Counted from the first letter of the stretch, positions 1 through 8,006 are shown. The stretch: DNA of 64,000 nucleotides from Granulibacter bethesdensis CGDNIH1 (GCF_000014285.2 NC_008343.2:2156501-2220500); one strand, 5' to 3'. Notes: a model not told the origin generated them from the sequence alone. Translations and numbers: made by a program.

Positions 1-1274
1 GGATCGAACGAAGCAGGCTGCTGGTCCTTGACGCCGAGAGCGGCGGGGCAGATGCCCTTCGTGTTGTGGTCTTCACCACCCGCTTCGGTGGAGTATTTCT
101 TCACACGATCAGGCAGGCCGGTCTTCAGATCAACGCCGGTGGCCCAGTTGACGATCGGATCGAACTTGTTCGCCTGCAGCAGCTCACCCGTCACGCGGTC
201 AAGCACATAGGCGAAGCCGTTACGGTCGAAATGCACCAGCGCCTTGGTTTCCTTGCCGTTCACTTTCGTGTCGGCGAGGATCATTTCGTTGATGCCGTCA
301 TAGTCCCATTCGTCATGCGGGGTCATCTGATAGACCCACTTTGCAACGCCGGTATCCGCATCACGCGCGAAAATGGTCATGGACCACTTGTTTTCACCAG
401 GACGCTGCACCGGATTCCAGGTGCTGGGATTGCCGGACCCGTAATAGACCAGGTTCAGCTTCGGATCGTAGGAATACCAGCCCCAGGTCGCACCGCCACC
501 CGTTTTCCACTGATCGCCCTGCCAGGTCTTGATGGAGCTGTCCTTGCCAACCGGCTTGCCGAGAGCGGTGGTCTTGTCATCGAACAGGATCTGGTCATCC
601 GGCCCGGTGGAAAACGCCTTCCAGACCAGCTTGCCGTCTTTCAGGCTGTAAGCGGTCAGACGGCCCTGCACACCGAATTCACCACCGGAGATACCAACAA
701 TCACCTTGTCCTTCACGATGAAGGGGGCGCTGGTGGAGGTTTCACCCTTCTTCGGATCGCCGTTGGTGACTTTCCAGACTTCCTTGCCGGTCTTGGCGTC
801 GAGGGCGACAACCTTGGTGTCGGCCTGGGCCAGAATGATCTTGCCGTCACCATAAGCAACGCCGCGATTCACGGTGTCACAGCACATCACCGGAATGACT
901 TCCGGATCCTGCTTCGGTTCGTACGACCAGATCACGCGGCCATTGTCGTTCAGATCGAGGGCGAACACCTTGTTCGGGAACGGCGTATGCACATACATGA
1001 CATCGCCAATCACAAGCGGGCCGCCTTCATGGCCACGCAGAACACCGGTGGAGAAGCTCCACACCGGATGCAGCTTGCCGGCATTGGCAACCGTGATCTG
1101 CTTCAGCGCGCTGTAACGCTGATTGGCGAAATCACCGGCCTGCATGGACCAGTTGGCCGGGTTCTTGGACAGTTTCGCGAGATCTTCATTGGCACGCGCG
1201 CCATCAACCGCAGTCAGGCCGACAAAGGCTGACACGGCAACGGACATCGCAAGCAGTCGCTTGCTGGACTTCAT
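1..1274 (-). CDS. xoxF: PQQ-dependent methanol dehydrogenase, XoxF type (5' part, runs off left edge)
   Basis: Periplasmic quinoprotein that oxidises methanol (often also formaldehyde) and passes electrons to a cytochrome c. The visible 424 codons start at ATG 1274, preceded by a strong GGGAGGA ribosome site, with a signal peptide ending near residue 28 (GARA/NED). Beta-propeller sequence follows. A vicinal Cys131-Cys132 pair in [10 protein letters not shown] is the ring disulfide typical of alcohol quinoproteins. The active-site stretch [10 protein letters not shown] places catalytic Asp324 two residues before Asp326. The second Asp is the lanthanide-coordinating residue of XoxF enzymes; calcium-dependent MxaF has Ala there. 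This points to a rare-earth-dependent enzyme, inferred from that one residue plus overall similarity. The C-terminus, and any xoxG or xoxJ genes, lie outside the window. It is divergent from the exported-protein genes at 1690 and close to the pqq operon that makes its cofactor. Confidence 0.92.
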   Translation of the reverse strand, partial: MKSSKRLLAMSVAVSAFVGLTAVDGARANEDLAKLSKNPANWSMQAGDFANQRYSALKQITVANAGKLHPVWSFSTGVLRGHEGGPLVIGDVMYVHTPFPNKVFALDLNDNGRVIWSYEPKQDPEVIPVMCCDTVNRGVAYGDGKIILAQADTKVVALDAKTGKEVWKVTNGDPKKGETSTSAPFIVKDKVIVGISGGEFGVQGRLTAYSLKDGKLVWKAFSTGPDDQILFDDKTTALGKPVGKDSSIKTWQGDQWKTGGGATWGWYSYDPKLNLVYYGSGNPSTWNPVQRPGENKWSMTIFARDADTGVAKWVYQMTPHDEWDYDGINEMILADTKVNGKETKALVHFDRNGFAYVLDRVTGELLQANKFDPIVNWATGVDLKTGLPDRVKKYSTEAGGEDHNTKGICPAALGVKDQQPASFD

Positions 1275-1391
1275 AAAAATCCTCCCTGGGTTTGGCCGAC
1301 CCCCACCAAAAACGCCCACCTTTCCGGCAGGTCTGGCATTGGCAGAAGCCGGTCGAAGCCACCCCCACCTGTGCTGGCGGATGTGGCGCGC

Positions 1392-1406
1392 GGGAGATTA
1401 TCTCCC
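1392..1406. promoter_or_regulatory. 15-bp palindrome GGGAGATTATCTCCC upstream of xoxF
   Basis: Two perfect 6-base arms (GGGAGA / TCTCCC) flank TTA, about 120 bases upstream of the xoxF start. The size and symmetry suit a dimeric regulator. It is not followed by a T run, so a terminator is unlikely. The bound protein is unknown. Confidence 0.35.
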
Positions 1407-1435
1407 ACCGCCTTCCAACGACAAGAGGCAATATG

Positions 1436-1452
1436 GCATAAAATGCATAAAA
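1436..1452. repeat. Direct repeat GCATAAAA x2 in the xoxF promoter region
   Basis: GCATAAAA occurs twice, separated by one T, about 165 bases upstream of xoxF. It could be an activator site or a chance AT-rich repeat; nothing else in the window helps to decide. Confidence 0.3.
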
Positions 1453-1614
1453 CAGGTTACATGATTGGAAAATACATCGTCACAACAGCGCATGATGTCT
1501 GGATATTATAGACTCTCTGTCACTTTCCGGCGGTATCTGCTGTCATGATTCGTCACTTAAATTACGTTTTAGAGAAACGGGATGATCACTTTGCTCATTC
1601 CAGAACGTGGGAAG

Positions 1615-1647
1615 AATGATAGACTAAAACCGCGCACAACTATCATT
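1615..1647. promoter_or_regulatory. Inverted repeat AATGATAG-N17-CTATCATT upstream of the 1690 gene
   Basis: Perfect 8-base arms at 1615-1622 and 1640-1647 lie about 40 bases before the ATG at 1690. The half-site ATGATAG recurs at 6289-6295 between pqqA and the LysR gene and at 8157-8163 before fdsG. This suggests a common operator for the one-carbon genes; the identity of the binding protein is inference. Confidence 0.4.
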
Positions 1648-1689
1648 ATAAGCAAATAAACTGGCATTAAATGCCGTCAGGTTCAGGAA

Positions 1690-2364
1690 ATGCTCCGTTA
1701 CTCCCTCTCTGCCTTGCTCTCCGCCATGTTGCTGACCGCTCCGGCCTTTGCCGCCGATCAGCCCGGCACCGAACCATCCACCAATCCGGCCGTCCATGCC
1801 GTGTTCGAATCACCGCATCTGGCCAATATCACCCAGCCGGAAACGCTGATCTATTCCTATGAGTACAAAGGTCCGCAGCCTTTTACGGACACGGTGTCAG
1901 AGCAGATCATCAAGATCCATCCCGATGGAACCAAGCTGGTCGGGTTTCACTTCCTGACTGGCGACCGCTTCATGTTCACACCATCGCTGGATGATTATCG
2001 CGGCAATCCGCTGGTGATGATCTTTCTGGAACATGATGTCATGGAGATGAAAAAATCCATCGGCATGGCCGCCGCCTATTTCCGTGCCCGCGTCAAGGAA
2101 GGCTTTTTCAAGGCTGCCGTCACGGATACCACCTTCACCCATGACGGCAAGTCACTGCCTGCCAAACAGGTCGTCATGGAACCGTTCGCCACCGAAACCC
2201 GGTTGGAGAACGTGCCGTTCCTTCAGCACAAGAAATACACCATCATCCTGTGCGACCAGCTACCTGGCGGCATTGCTCAAATCAGCACGGAACAGCCCGG
2301 CGATTCGAAAAGCGGTATTCCGCCGGTCAGCCAGATCCTCACGTTCAAAACGGTGAAACCCTGA
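1690..2364 (+). CDS. Exported protein of unknown function beside xoxF
   Basis: A 224-residue protein with a clear signal peptide (hydrophobic residues 5-17, cleavage near AFA/ADQ at 21-22), so it should be periplasmic. I do not recognise the family. The mature part alternates beta-like segments with charged loops and has a single late cysteine (in IILCDQ), so no internal disulfide is expected. The stop is followed after one base by the ATG of the next gene, so the two are co-transcribed. Position, divergent from methanol dehydrogenase and upstream of the pqq operon, suggests an accessory role in periplasmic alcohol oxidation, but that is only guilt by association. The start has a weak AGG-containing ribosome site. 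Confidence 0.75.
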   Translation: MLRYSLSALLSAMLLTAPAFAADQPGTEPSTNPAVHAVFESPHLANITQPETLIYSYEYKGPQPFTDTVSEQIIKIHPDGTKLVGFHFLTGDRFMFTPSLDDYRGNPLVMIFLEHDVMEMKKSIGMAAAYFRARVKEGFFKAAVTDTTFTHDGKSLPAKQVVMEPFATETRLENVPFLQHKKYTIILCDQLPGGIAQISTEQPGDSKSGIPPVSQILTFKTVKP

Positions 2365-2365
2365 T

Positions 2366-2782
2366 ATGGCTTATGCACGAAAAATCCTGCCTGGCTTACC
2401 GACAGTCTCGATACGCTGGGCGGTTTTGTTGACGGGCCTTCTGACACTGCCGACAATGGCAATGGCTGATGAGGCCGCCGACCCCAATCAACCTCACAAA
2501 CCGCGCTATGATTATCCGACCTCAGCCCGCGCCGATTACGTGATCGGTTGCCTTGCCTCCAACGGCATGAAGCACGAGTTTCTGGATAAATGCTCCTGCG
2601 GGATCGACACGATTGCCGATCAGATGAGCTACGACGACTACCAGCATGCGGAAACAGTCCTCAGCATGCTGCAAGGCGCGCTTGGTCAGCGGGCCGAGGA
2701 GTTTCGTTCCACCGCCATACTGACGAAACTGGTGGACAGGCTGCGGCAGGCTCAAGCTGAAGCGAATCTACGCTGCCATTAA
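2366..2782 (+). CDS. Small exported four-cysteine protein, partner of the 1690 gene
   Basis: A 138-residue protein with an N-terminal signal sequence (hydrophobic 17-32, cleavage near AMA/DEA). The mature part has cysteines in VIGCLASNG, DKCSCGID and the C-terminal LRCH, followed by mostly helical sequence (TVLSMLQGAL, AILTKLVDRL). Four conserved-looking cysteines in a periplasmic helical protein suggest two disulfides or metal binding. I have an unverified memory of similar small proteins beside PQQ-alcohol-dehydrogenase genes in rhizobia and methylotrophs. No function can be assigned. It starts one base after the upstream stop, so translation is probably coupled. Confidence 0.75.
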   Translation: MAYARKILPGLPTVSIRWAVLLTGLLTLPTMAMADEAADPNQPHKPRYDYPTSARADYVIGCLASNGMKHEFLDKCSCGIDTIADQMSYDDYQHAETVLSMLQGALGQRAEEFRSTAILTKLVDRLRQAQAEANLRCH

Positions 2783-2797
2783 ATCTGATGTGAGAGG

Positions 2798-2830
2798 CCG
2801 GTCATGGAGGAAACATTCCTCTGTGGCCGG
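2798..2830 (+). terminator. Hairpin between convergent 2366 gene and pqqE
   Basis: Fourteen-base arms at 2798-2811 and 2817-2830 pair around the loop AACAT. Three of the pairs are G-U wobbles only in the plus-strand transcript, so the structure should act on the rightward genes. There is no strong T run after it, so termination strength is uncertain. Confidence 0.45.
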
Positions 2831-2848
2831 CAGATCATCAGCACCCCG

Positions 2849-3973
2849 CTATTCGGCAACGGGGGACAGAACCTCGTTCGGAACGGGTGCATTGCCGATC
2901 CGGCGATACACGTAATCCGGCGCCACATCACCACGCGCAGAAACGGCTTCTTCCATCACATGATGCGCAGGTGACAGGGCGCAGGCCGGATCGGTAATAT
3001 CCATATCCCCGGTCAGCGCGAAAGCCTGACAGCGGCAACCGCCCCAATCGATTTCCCGCCGGTCACAGGAACGACACGGTTCCGGCATCCAGTCCGTACC
3101 ACGATATTTCTGGAAAGCCGGTGCGCCACTCCAGATATCCGCCAGCGACCATTCGCGCACAGACGGAAATTCCAGCCCGGTCAGAGTCTCTGCCGCATGA
3201 CAGGGCAGAGCCTTGCCGGAGGGCGAAATATTGATGAAGCGCCGCGCCCAACCTCCCATGCAGGCTTTCGGGCGTTTCGCATAATAATCCGGCGTCACGT
3301 AATCAATGACCATGACACCTTTCAGCCGCTCCCGCGCCTCTTCCACGGTCGCGGTGGCAATTTCCAGCTGCTCCCGACTCGGCAACAGCGCATCACGGTT
3401 GACCAGACCCCAGCCATAATACTGGACATTCGCGATCTCTGTACGAGTCGCCCCCATTGCCTGGGCGGCTTCCAGCATGCGTGGCAGATTTTCCATGTTC
3501 TGCCGATGAATTACGTAATTCAGTGTCAGAGGCAGGCCTGCTTCCTTGATCAGCCGGGCGGCTTTCAGCTTTTTCGACTGTGCTCCGGCCAGACCGCCGA
3601 TACGCTCGGCATTCTCGACATCCACATCCTGAAAACTGAGCTGGATATGATCGATACCGGCCTTCATCAGCCGTTCCATCATCGCCTCATCCAGCAGCAC
3701 ACCGGAGGTGATGATATTCGTATACATCTGCCGCTCGACCGCTCTGGCGATCAACTCCGGCAGATCCTTCCGCACCATCGGCTCGCCGCCGGAGAAGTGC
3801 ATCTGCAGCACGCCCAGTTCGGCCGCCTCATCCATGATGCGCAGCCATTCCTCGGTTTTCAGCTCGATTCCCGCGCGCTCCAGTTCAAGAGGGTTGGAAC
3901 AGTACGGACATTGCAGGGGACAGCGATGCGTCAGCTCCGCCAGCAGCCCCATAGGAGGTTCGATGGTGCTCAT
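2849..3973 (-). CDS. pqqE: PqqE, PQQ synthesis radical SAM enzyme
   Basis: Radical SAM enzyme that cross-links Glu and Tyr of the PqqA peptide, the first committed step of PQQ synthesis. The 374 residues match the family length. The SAM-cluster motif CPLQCPYC (CX3CX2C) lies near residues 18-25, followed by FSGGEP. The C-terminal SPASM cysteines are visible in ACMGGW, LPCHAAE, PCRSCDRREIDWGGCRC and PACA. The ATG overlaps the pqqD stop by four bases, so PqqD, the peptide chaperone, and PqqE are translationally coupled. It is the last gene of pqqABCDE and faces the hairpin at 2798. Confidence 0.96.
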   Translation of the reverse strand: MSTIEPPMGLLAELTHRCPLQCPYCSNPLELERAGIELKTEEWLRIMDEAAELGVLQMHFSGGEPMVRKDLPELIARAVERQMYTNIITSGVLLDEAMMERLMKAGIDHIQLSFQDVDVENAERIGGLAGAQSKKLKAARLIKEAGLPLTLNYVIHRQNMENLPRMLEAAQAMGATRTEIANVQYYGWGLVNRDALLPSREQLEIATATVEEARERLKGVMVIDYVTPDYYAKRPKACMGGWARRFINISPSGKALPCHAAETLTGLEFPSVREWSLADIWSGAPAFQKYRGTDWMPEPCRSCDRREIDWGGCRCQAFALTGDMDITDPACALSPAHHVMEEAVSARGDVAPDYVYRRIGNAPVPNEVLSPVAE

Positions 3974-4275
3974 AACCGGATGGCTCCCTTCGCCGACATA
4001 TCCACAAACATGGTGACGACATCAGCCGCGATCACCTCCCTCGGTGCCGCAAAACGGGATACCAGCTCATCGATGATTGCGCCGATCGTTTTCTGACCAT
4101 CGACGAGCTTGAGAATTTCCGCCGCCACAGGGTCGGGCTGAAACAACCGCTCCGGCCCAAGGATGACCCATGCGTCACGCACCTTGTCATGCCGGAACTT
4201 CATACCCTGACCGAAACGCGGCACCGCTTCTTCATTCAAAGCCCGGGGCAGAGCTTGATCCTGAGGGGCAGACAT
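3970..4275 (-). CDS. pqqD: PqqD, PqqA peptide chaperone
   Basis: Small RRE-domain protein that binds the PqqA precursor and presents it to PqqE. The 101-residue form beginning at ATG 4275 (MSAPQDQALPR) is chosen because it matches the family length and avoids a long overlap with pqqC; the frame stays open to 4395 but that extension is not PqqD-like. Recognisable family features are the RFGQGMKFRHD and WVILGPERL segments and the helical DPVAAEILKLVDG. The start lies 7 bases after the pqqC stop, and the stop overlaps the pqqE start by four bases. Confidence 0.93.
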   Translation of the reverse strand: MSAPQDQALPRALNEEAVPRFGQGMKFRHDKVRDAWVILGPERLFQPDPVAAEILKLVDGQKTIGAIIDELVSRFAAPREVIAADVVTMFVDMSAKGAIRL

Positions 4276-4282
4276 TTTGTCT

Positions 4283-5050
4283 CTAGACCTCAGGTACGAA
4301 GGCACCGGGCGGAATATTGCCGGGGGCCACATAGGAATAATACAGCGCATCAAGCTGCGACCAGAGCACATCACACTTGAACCGCAGGGCTGCAATCACG
4401 GCCTGCTGCTGTTCGGGGGTGCGGGCATGCTCCTTCACATAAGCCAGCGCAAAATCCACATCGCGTGGAGCCTGGGTCAGGCGCGGCTTGAAATAGGCCA
4501 GCGTTTCCTCCGACACCCAGTCATAATTTGCCAGCATGCCGGACACCCGTTCCCGGATAATGGTCGGCGAGAACATCTCGGTCAGAGAAGACGCGATCGC
4601 CTCAAGAATCGGCTTCTCGCGGCAGAATGTCACATAGGCATCCACGGCGAAGCGGGTCGTGGGCAGCAAGCCCTCCCTGCTCTCGACATAGGCGGCATCC
4701 AGCCCGACTCCCTCGGCCAGTTTCAACCAGCGGGCGATCCCGCCAGTGCCGGGTTCGGTGCCGTCATGATCCACCAGACGCCGCCGCCACTCGCGCCGTA
4801 ACTCGGCCGTCGGCAGACGCGACAGCAGGGCCGCATCCTTGGCCGGGATGCTGGCCTGATAATGGTACCGGTTGAGTGCCCAGGCCTGCACCTGTCCACG
4901 CGTCAGCGCACCATCGTGCAGCAAGCGGTGAAACGGGTGGAGATTATGATAACGCTCGGCTCCGACAGCCCGAAGAGCGGCTTCCAGTTCGTCCGGCGTC
5001 ATGACCCTGTTGGTTTCCTGCCCGGCTGTACGGTTATGAAGCTGTGTCAT
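4283..5050 (-). CDS. pqqC: PqqC, pyrroloquinoline-quinone synthase
   Basis: Cofactorless oxidase that performs the final ring closure and eight-electron oxidation to PQQ. At 255 residues it has the expected size and all-helical TenA-like composition. Diagnostic segments include RYHNLHPFHRLLHDG, NRYHYQASIPAKDAALLSRL, the histidine-containing RRLVDHDGTEPGTGG and FSPTIIRERVSG. The ATG overlaps the pqqB stop by four bases (ATGA), and the gene is separate from pqqD here, not fused as in some methylotrophs. Confidence 0.96.
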   Translation of the reverse strand: MTQLHNRTAGQETNRVMTPDELEAALRAVGAERYHNLHPFHRLLHDGALTRGQVQAWALNRYHYQASIPAKDAALLSRLPTAELRREWRRRLVDHDGTEPGTGGIARWLKLAEGVGLDAAYVESREGLLPTTRFAVDAYVTFCREKPILEAIASSLTEMFSPTIIRERVSGMLANYDWVSEETLAYFKPRLTQAPRDVDFALAYVKEHARTPEQQQAVIAALRFKCDVLWSQLDALYYSYVAPGNIPPGAFVPEV

Positions 5051-5979
5051 AATTCTATCTGCATCCCATCATGGGCGACGGTCCACCCCGCCGCGAGCGC
5101 TTCAGCACGCTCCGCGCTGTCTTCCAACAAGACGGGATTGGAGTTGTTGATATGAATCAGGATTTTCTGTCGTACACCCAGATCGCGGAACGAAGCGATG
5201 GTGCCGTCTTCTCCGCTGACGCTCATATGCCCCATGCGGCGACCGGTTTTTGGAACCAGCCCGGCACGGATCATCTCATCATCAGACCATAACGTGCCGT
5301 CGAAAAATACCGTATCGACACCCGCCAGACGCTGCCTCAGAGAATCGGTCATCATCGCGCAGGCTGGAATAAAACAGGCCGTAGAGCGCCCGTCGGAAAT
5401 AGCCGCCCCCACTGTCTGCTCCCCTTCCTCAACCGGCGCGGGGGCATTCATCAGCAGGCCTTCCTGTTCCAGATAGAGGGGGACTTTGCCCGGAACCGGG
5501 AAGAACTCGACAGTCAGGCCGGATGGTTCGCCACCCGGCAGGGTCAGGACAAACGGCCCGCTGGCCGGAATGATCCGGCGCTCCACCACATCCCGTGCCA
5601 AAACCTCAAAAATAGGATTGTCATTGAGGATACCGTGCACCCGACTGGTAGCATACACGGTAAAAGCCTGCCTCTCCCGCAGGGTCAGCAAGCCGGCAAG
5701 TGCATCGACATCGCCATTGGTGAGCACAACACCCGCAATTGGTGTCGAACGGATGGCACCGCTCGGATGCAGCACCGCATTCGCCTCGATCTGCTGGCGG
5801 ATATCGGGCGAGGCATTAAACAAAAACCAGAAAACGCCGTCCTGACTGACGGCAATGGACGCCTGCGTGCGCGGTGCCGCCTTGGGATCGCCCGCCCTGG
5901 CGCGACGACATCCGGCGGCGTTGGAGTTCCACTGAGGGAAGCCGCCACCTGCAGCCGACCCGAGAACGACGATTTTCAT
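5047..5979 (-). CDS. pqqB: PqqB, metallo-beta-lactamase-fold PQQ synthesis protein
   Basis: The 310-residue protein starts at ATG 5979 with the family signature VLGSAAGGGFPQWN, followed by the zinc-site region NSNAAGCRRARAGDP. PqqB has a metallo-beta-lactamase fold and is thought to hydroxylate the cross-linked Glu-Tyr intermediate. The C-terminal half contains FFDGTLWSDDE and MGHMSVSGEDG, also typical of PqqB, and HINNSNP near the end. It lies 125 bases downstream of pqqA and overlaps pqqC by four bases. Confidence 0.96.
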   Translation of the reverse strand: MKIVVLGSAAGGGFPQWNSNAAGCRRARAGDPKAAPRTQASIAVSQDGVFWFLFNASPDIRQQIEANAVLHPSGAIRSTPIAGVVLTNGDVDALAGLLTLRERQAFTVYATSRVHGILNDNPIFEVLARDVVERRIIPASGPFVLTLPGGEPSGLTVEFFPVPGKVPLYLEQEGLLMNAPAPVEEGEQTVGAAISDGRSTACFIPACAMMTDSLRQRLAGVDTVFFDGTLWSDDEMIRAGLVPKTGRRMGHMSVSGEDGTIASFRDLGVRQKILIHINNSNPVLLEDSAERAEALAAGWTVAHDGMQIEL

Positions 5980-6018
5980 CGCACGGTCCGACCATGGTTA
6001 AAATGAAAACAACAGAAC

Positions 6019-6044
6019 TGCGGCGACCTGATGGGGCCGCCGCA
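6019..6044 (-). promoter_or_regulatory. pqqA-pqqB intergenic hairpin, possible attenuator
   Basis: Arms at 6019-6025 (TGCGGCG) and 6038-6044 (CGCCGCA) pair perfectly. A competing stem, CCTGAT at 6027-6032 with ATCAGG at 6052-6057, would disrupt or interleave with it. In other PQQ producers pqqA is expressed well above pqqB-E, and a partial terminator here could give that ratio; the role is inferred. Confidence 0.4.
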
Positions 6045-6104
6045 TTACTGTATCAGGACCATCCGGCCAAGCTGAGAAGCGTTATCCCGGACGGTCGGGC
6101 GCAA

Positions 6105-6179
6105 TCACTCAGCGCAGGCGTAAGCGTTGATCTCGGCGCCCAGAGCGATTTCGGTCACAGAAGGTGTGTTCCAAGCCAT
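6105..6179 (-). CDS. pqqA: PqqA, PQQ precursor peptide
   Basis: A 24-residue peptide that supplies the carbon skeleton of PQQ. It contains the invariant Glu16-X3-Tyr20 pair (EINAY), the residues cross-linked by PqqE, and the typical start MAWNTPSV. The start at 6179 has a good ribosome site (GGAGGAAC) about 8 bases upstream. Being first in the operon and separated from pqqB by a hairpin fits its need for higher expression. Confidence 0.97.
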   Translation of the reverse strand: MAWNTPSVTEIALGAEINAYACAE

Positions 6180-6288
6180 TTTTAAAGTTCCTCCAGTATT
6201 TTGGTTTTTGGACAATTCCAACGATATAAGCGTGTTGCCCTGCCCGTCAATCGCCTGGATCAATTGGCCAATGGAAAGTTTTGCCTCC

Positions 6289-6295
6289 ATGATAG
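6289..6295. promoter_or_regulatory. ATGATAG half-site between pqqA and the LysR gene
   Basis: Single copy of the half-site also seen upstream of the 1690 gene and of fdsG, located in the 183-base divergent region that drives pqqA and the LysR gene. There is no matching CTATCAT arm, so a single occurrence could be chance. Confidence 0.25.
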
Positions 6296-6362
6296 GCGTG
6301 CAGACAGATTCGCGCCGGAGAATTAGGCCGGATAGCGGGATGAGAGAGTTGGAACAGAGTTC

Positions 6363-7280
6363 GTGATTGATAAGCTGGAATACCTGCTGGCCCTGTCGCG
6401 GGAGCATCATTTCGGGCGTGCCGCCGAAACCTGCGGTGTGACGCAACCCACCCTTTCGGCTGGCCTCAAACAGCTTGAGGAACAGCTTGGGGCGCTCCTG
6501 GTGCAACGTGGCGCACGGTTTATCGGCTTTACGCCGGAGGGTGAACGCGCGCTTGACTGGGCACGGCGCATCACGACCGACACCAAGGCCATGCGTCAGG
6601 AGATCCAGGCTCTGAAATACGGGCTGAATGGGAATCTCCGCCTGGCCGTCATCCCGACCGCGATGCCGATCGTCTCAACCTTGACGACACCATTTCGAGA
6701 CAGACATCCGGATGTCACTTTTACCATTGTCTCGAAATCATCCATTGCGACCCTGTCGCTGATCGAGAATTTCGAGGCGGATGCCGGTATTTCTTATCTG
6801 GATAACGAGCCGTTGGGCCGGGTCCGTGCGATTCCGCTCTATCGGGAACATTACTGTTTGGTAACGGCCCCTCATGCACCGCTTGGTGACCGGGAGGAAG
6901 TGGCATGGCAGGATCTGTCCGGTCTGCCGCTTTGTCTGCTGACACCCGATATGCAAAATCGTCGCATTCTTGACCGAATGCTATCCTCGACCGGGGTCGA
7001 ACCGAAGGTCAGTCTGGAATCCAATTCCATGATCGGTCTGTGGTCCCATGTCCGCACCGGAGCATGGGCCAGTATCATGCCGGCACGGCTGGTCGATATT
7101 CTAGGCCTGAATCCCGAATTGCGGGCTATTCCGATTGTCGGGGGCCCTCCCGCACCTACGGTAGGACTGGTTATTCCTCACCGCGATCCGCTGACCCCCC
7201 TGATCGCCGCGCTTTTCAAGGAAGCGGAAGCCATTGCAGCCCATCTTGAACAAGTAACCATCAATCAGGCTGGCCAATAA
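6363..7280 (+). CDS. LysR-family regulator, possible FdsR-like formate regulator
   Basis: A 305-residue LysR-type transcription factor. The N-terminal winged helix-turn-helix (residues 1-60) contains FGRAAETCGVTQPTLSAGLKQLEEQLG, written here in two parts: FGRAAETCGVTQPTL then SAGLKQLEEQLG. The effector domain follows from about residue 90 (GNLRLAVIPTAMP). It begins with GTG at 6363. It lies between pqqA (divergent) and the formate dehydrogenase operon (same strand, interrupted by one minus-strand gene). In Cupriavidus a LysR protein, FdsR, controls fdsGBACD, so this is a good candidate for the same job. A T-N11-A operator-like palindrome sits before fdsG at 8159-8175. Specific function is inference. 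Confidence 0.88.
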   Translation: MIDKLEYLLALSREHHFGRAAETCGVTQPTLSAGLKQLEEQLGALLVQRGARFIGFTPEGERALDWARRITTDTKAMRQEIQALKYGLNGNLRLAVIPTAMPIVSTLTTPFRDRHPDVTFTIVSKSSIATLSLIENFEADAGISYLDNEPLGRVRAIPLYREHYCLVTAPHAPLGDREEVAWQDLSGLPLCLLTPDMQNRRILDRMLSSTGVEPKVSLESNSMIGLWSHVRTGAWASIMPARLVDILGLNPELRAIPIVGGPPAPTVGLVIPHRDPLTPLIAALFKEAEAIAAHLEQVTINQAGQ

Positions 7281-7286
7281 AATAAG

Positions 7287-7311
7287 GCCCTGCCTCAAGC
7301 CGAGGCAGGGC
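7287..7311. terminator. Bidirectional terminator between LysR gene and methyltransferase
   Basis: Perfect 10-bp stem (GCCCTGCCTC / GAGGCAGGGC) with loop AAGCC, followed by TTTATTATT on the plus strand and TTATTTTATT on the minus strand. It sits between two convergent stop codons. Confidence 0.85.
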
Positions 7312-7322
7312 GAGTTTATTAT

Positions 7323-8006
7323 TCAGACAGGACCACGATCGGAATTGGTTTTTTTGGATATAACGCAGGTACGGCGGGCAAATTCCACCGTACTGACCGA
7401 CCTGTAGTTCTCGTGAATAAAAAGATCGTGTTCCGGCTCATCATCAAACGCGCTGTCCGCCACCACGCGGCGGGCAAGCAGTGAAAGATAGTCAAATGCG
7501 CTGATTCGAGAATAGCCTTCCAGAGCACCGCGTTTCAGATGCGCCCGAAAACTCGTATCCAGATCCTCGACGACATAATAGCCGCCCTTCAGCAAAATCG
7601 GAAACAAAGTCTGAAACGCCAATATCTGATGATCCCAACGGTGAGAGCCATCATCCAGAACAATAAGCGGTTTGCCAAATTCATTGATAATATCAAACAA
7701 GAAATCTACATTACTGGAATCGCCAATTCGGACAGAAATACCATTATTATTAAAACGCATACAATCCTGATTGATATCAACGCCTACAACGGTTGCATTC
7801 TCGAAGTATTCCCTCCACATTGAGAGAGATTGACCTTCGTAGACACCAATCTCAAGAAATAAAAATTTTTCTTTTCTTAAATGATTAAATCTTCGGTCAT
7901 AGAAATTTAAAAAATCATGATACCTTGAAGATTTATCGGTACCATGCCTAAGGCCAATTGCATCGAGCATTTCAAAAATCCAAAATTTTATTTTACAAGA
8001 AAGCAC
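7323..8006 (-). CDS. SAM-dependent methyltransferase, macrocin O-methyltransferase-like, AT-rich
   Basis: A 227-residue class I methyltransferase. It has an N-terminal GTDKSSRYHDFLNFYDRRF segment, the SAM-binding LFLEIGVYEGQSL with acidic VVGVDIN, and a later LIVLDDGSHRWDH, the arrangement of TylF/demethylmacrocin O-methyltransferase-like enzymes that act on sugars or polyketides. The substrate here is unknown. The gene and its upstream flank are far richer in A+T than every neighbour: by hand count 7981-8100 holds 24 G+C in 120 bases. Such a gene between a regulator and its likely target operon looks like horizontal acquisition. The start at 8006 is the first in a run of AT-rich codons and could be later. 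Confidence 0.72.
   Translation of the reverse strand: MLSCKIKFWIFEMLDAIGLRHGTDKSSRYHDFLNFYDRRFNHLRKEKFLFLEIGVYEGQSLSMWREYFENATVVGVDINQDCMRFNNNGISVRIGDSSNVDFLFDIINEFGKPLIVLDDGSHRWDHQILAFQTLFPILLKGGYYVVEDLDTSFRAHLKRGALEGYSRISAFDYLSLLARRVVADSAFDDEPEHDLFIHENYRSVSTVEFARRTCVISKKTNSDRGPV

Larger units (their letters stand above)
1275..1689. promoter_or_regulatory. Divergent xoxF / exported-protein intergenic region
   Basis: This 415-base gap has no convincing gene. It must hold the xoxF promoter (leftward) and the promoter of the pair starting at 1690 (rightward). It is clearly AT-richer than its surroundings from about 1430 to 1660. It contains three ordered elements described separately: a palindrome at 1392-1406, a direct repeat at 1436-1452 and a wide inverted repeat at 1615-1647. 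Confidence 0.6.

Noticed and set aside
66-1232. A 388-codon plus-strand frame
   Set aside because: Antisense to the methanol dehydrogenase, whose motifs are all on the minus strand.
1-1274. Ethanol dehydrogenase (ExaA) or MxaF identity for the quinoprotein
   Set aside because: The DYDG active-site pattern and [10 protein letters not shown] fit XoxF methanol dehydrogenase better, although only part of the protein is visible.
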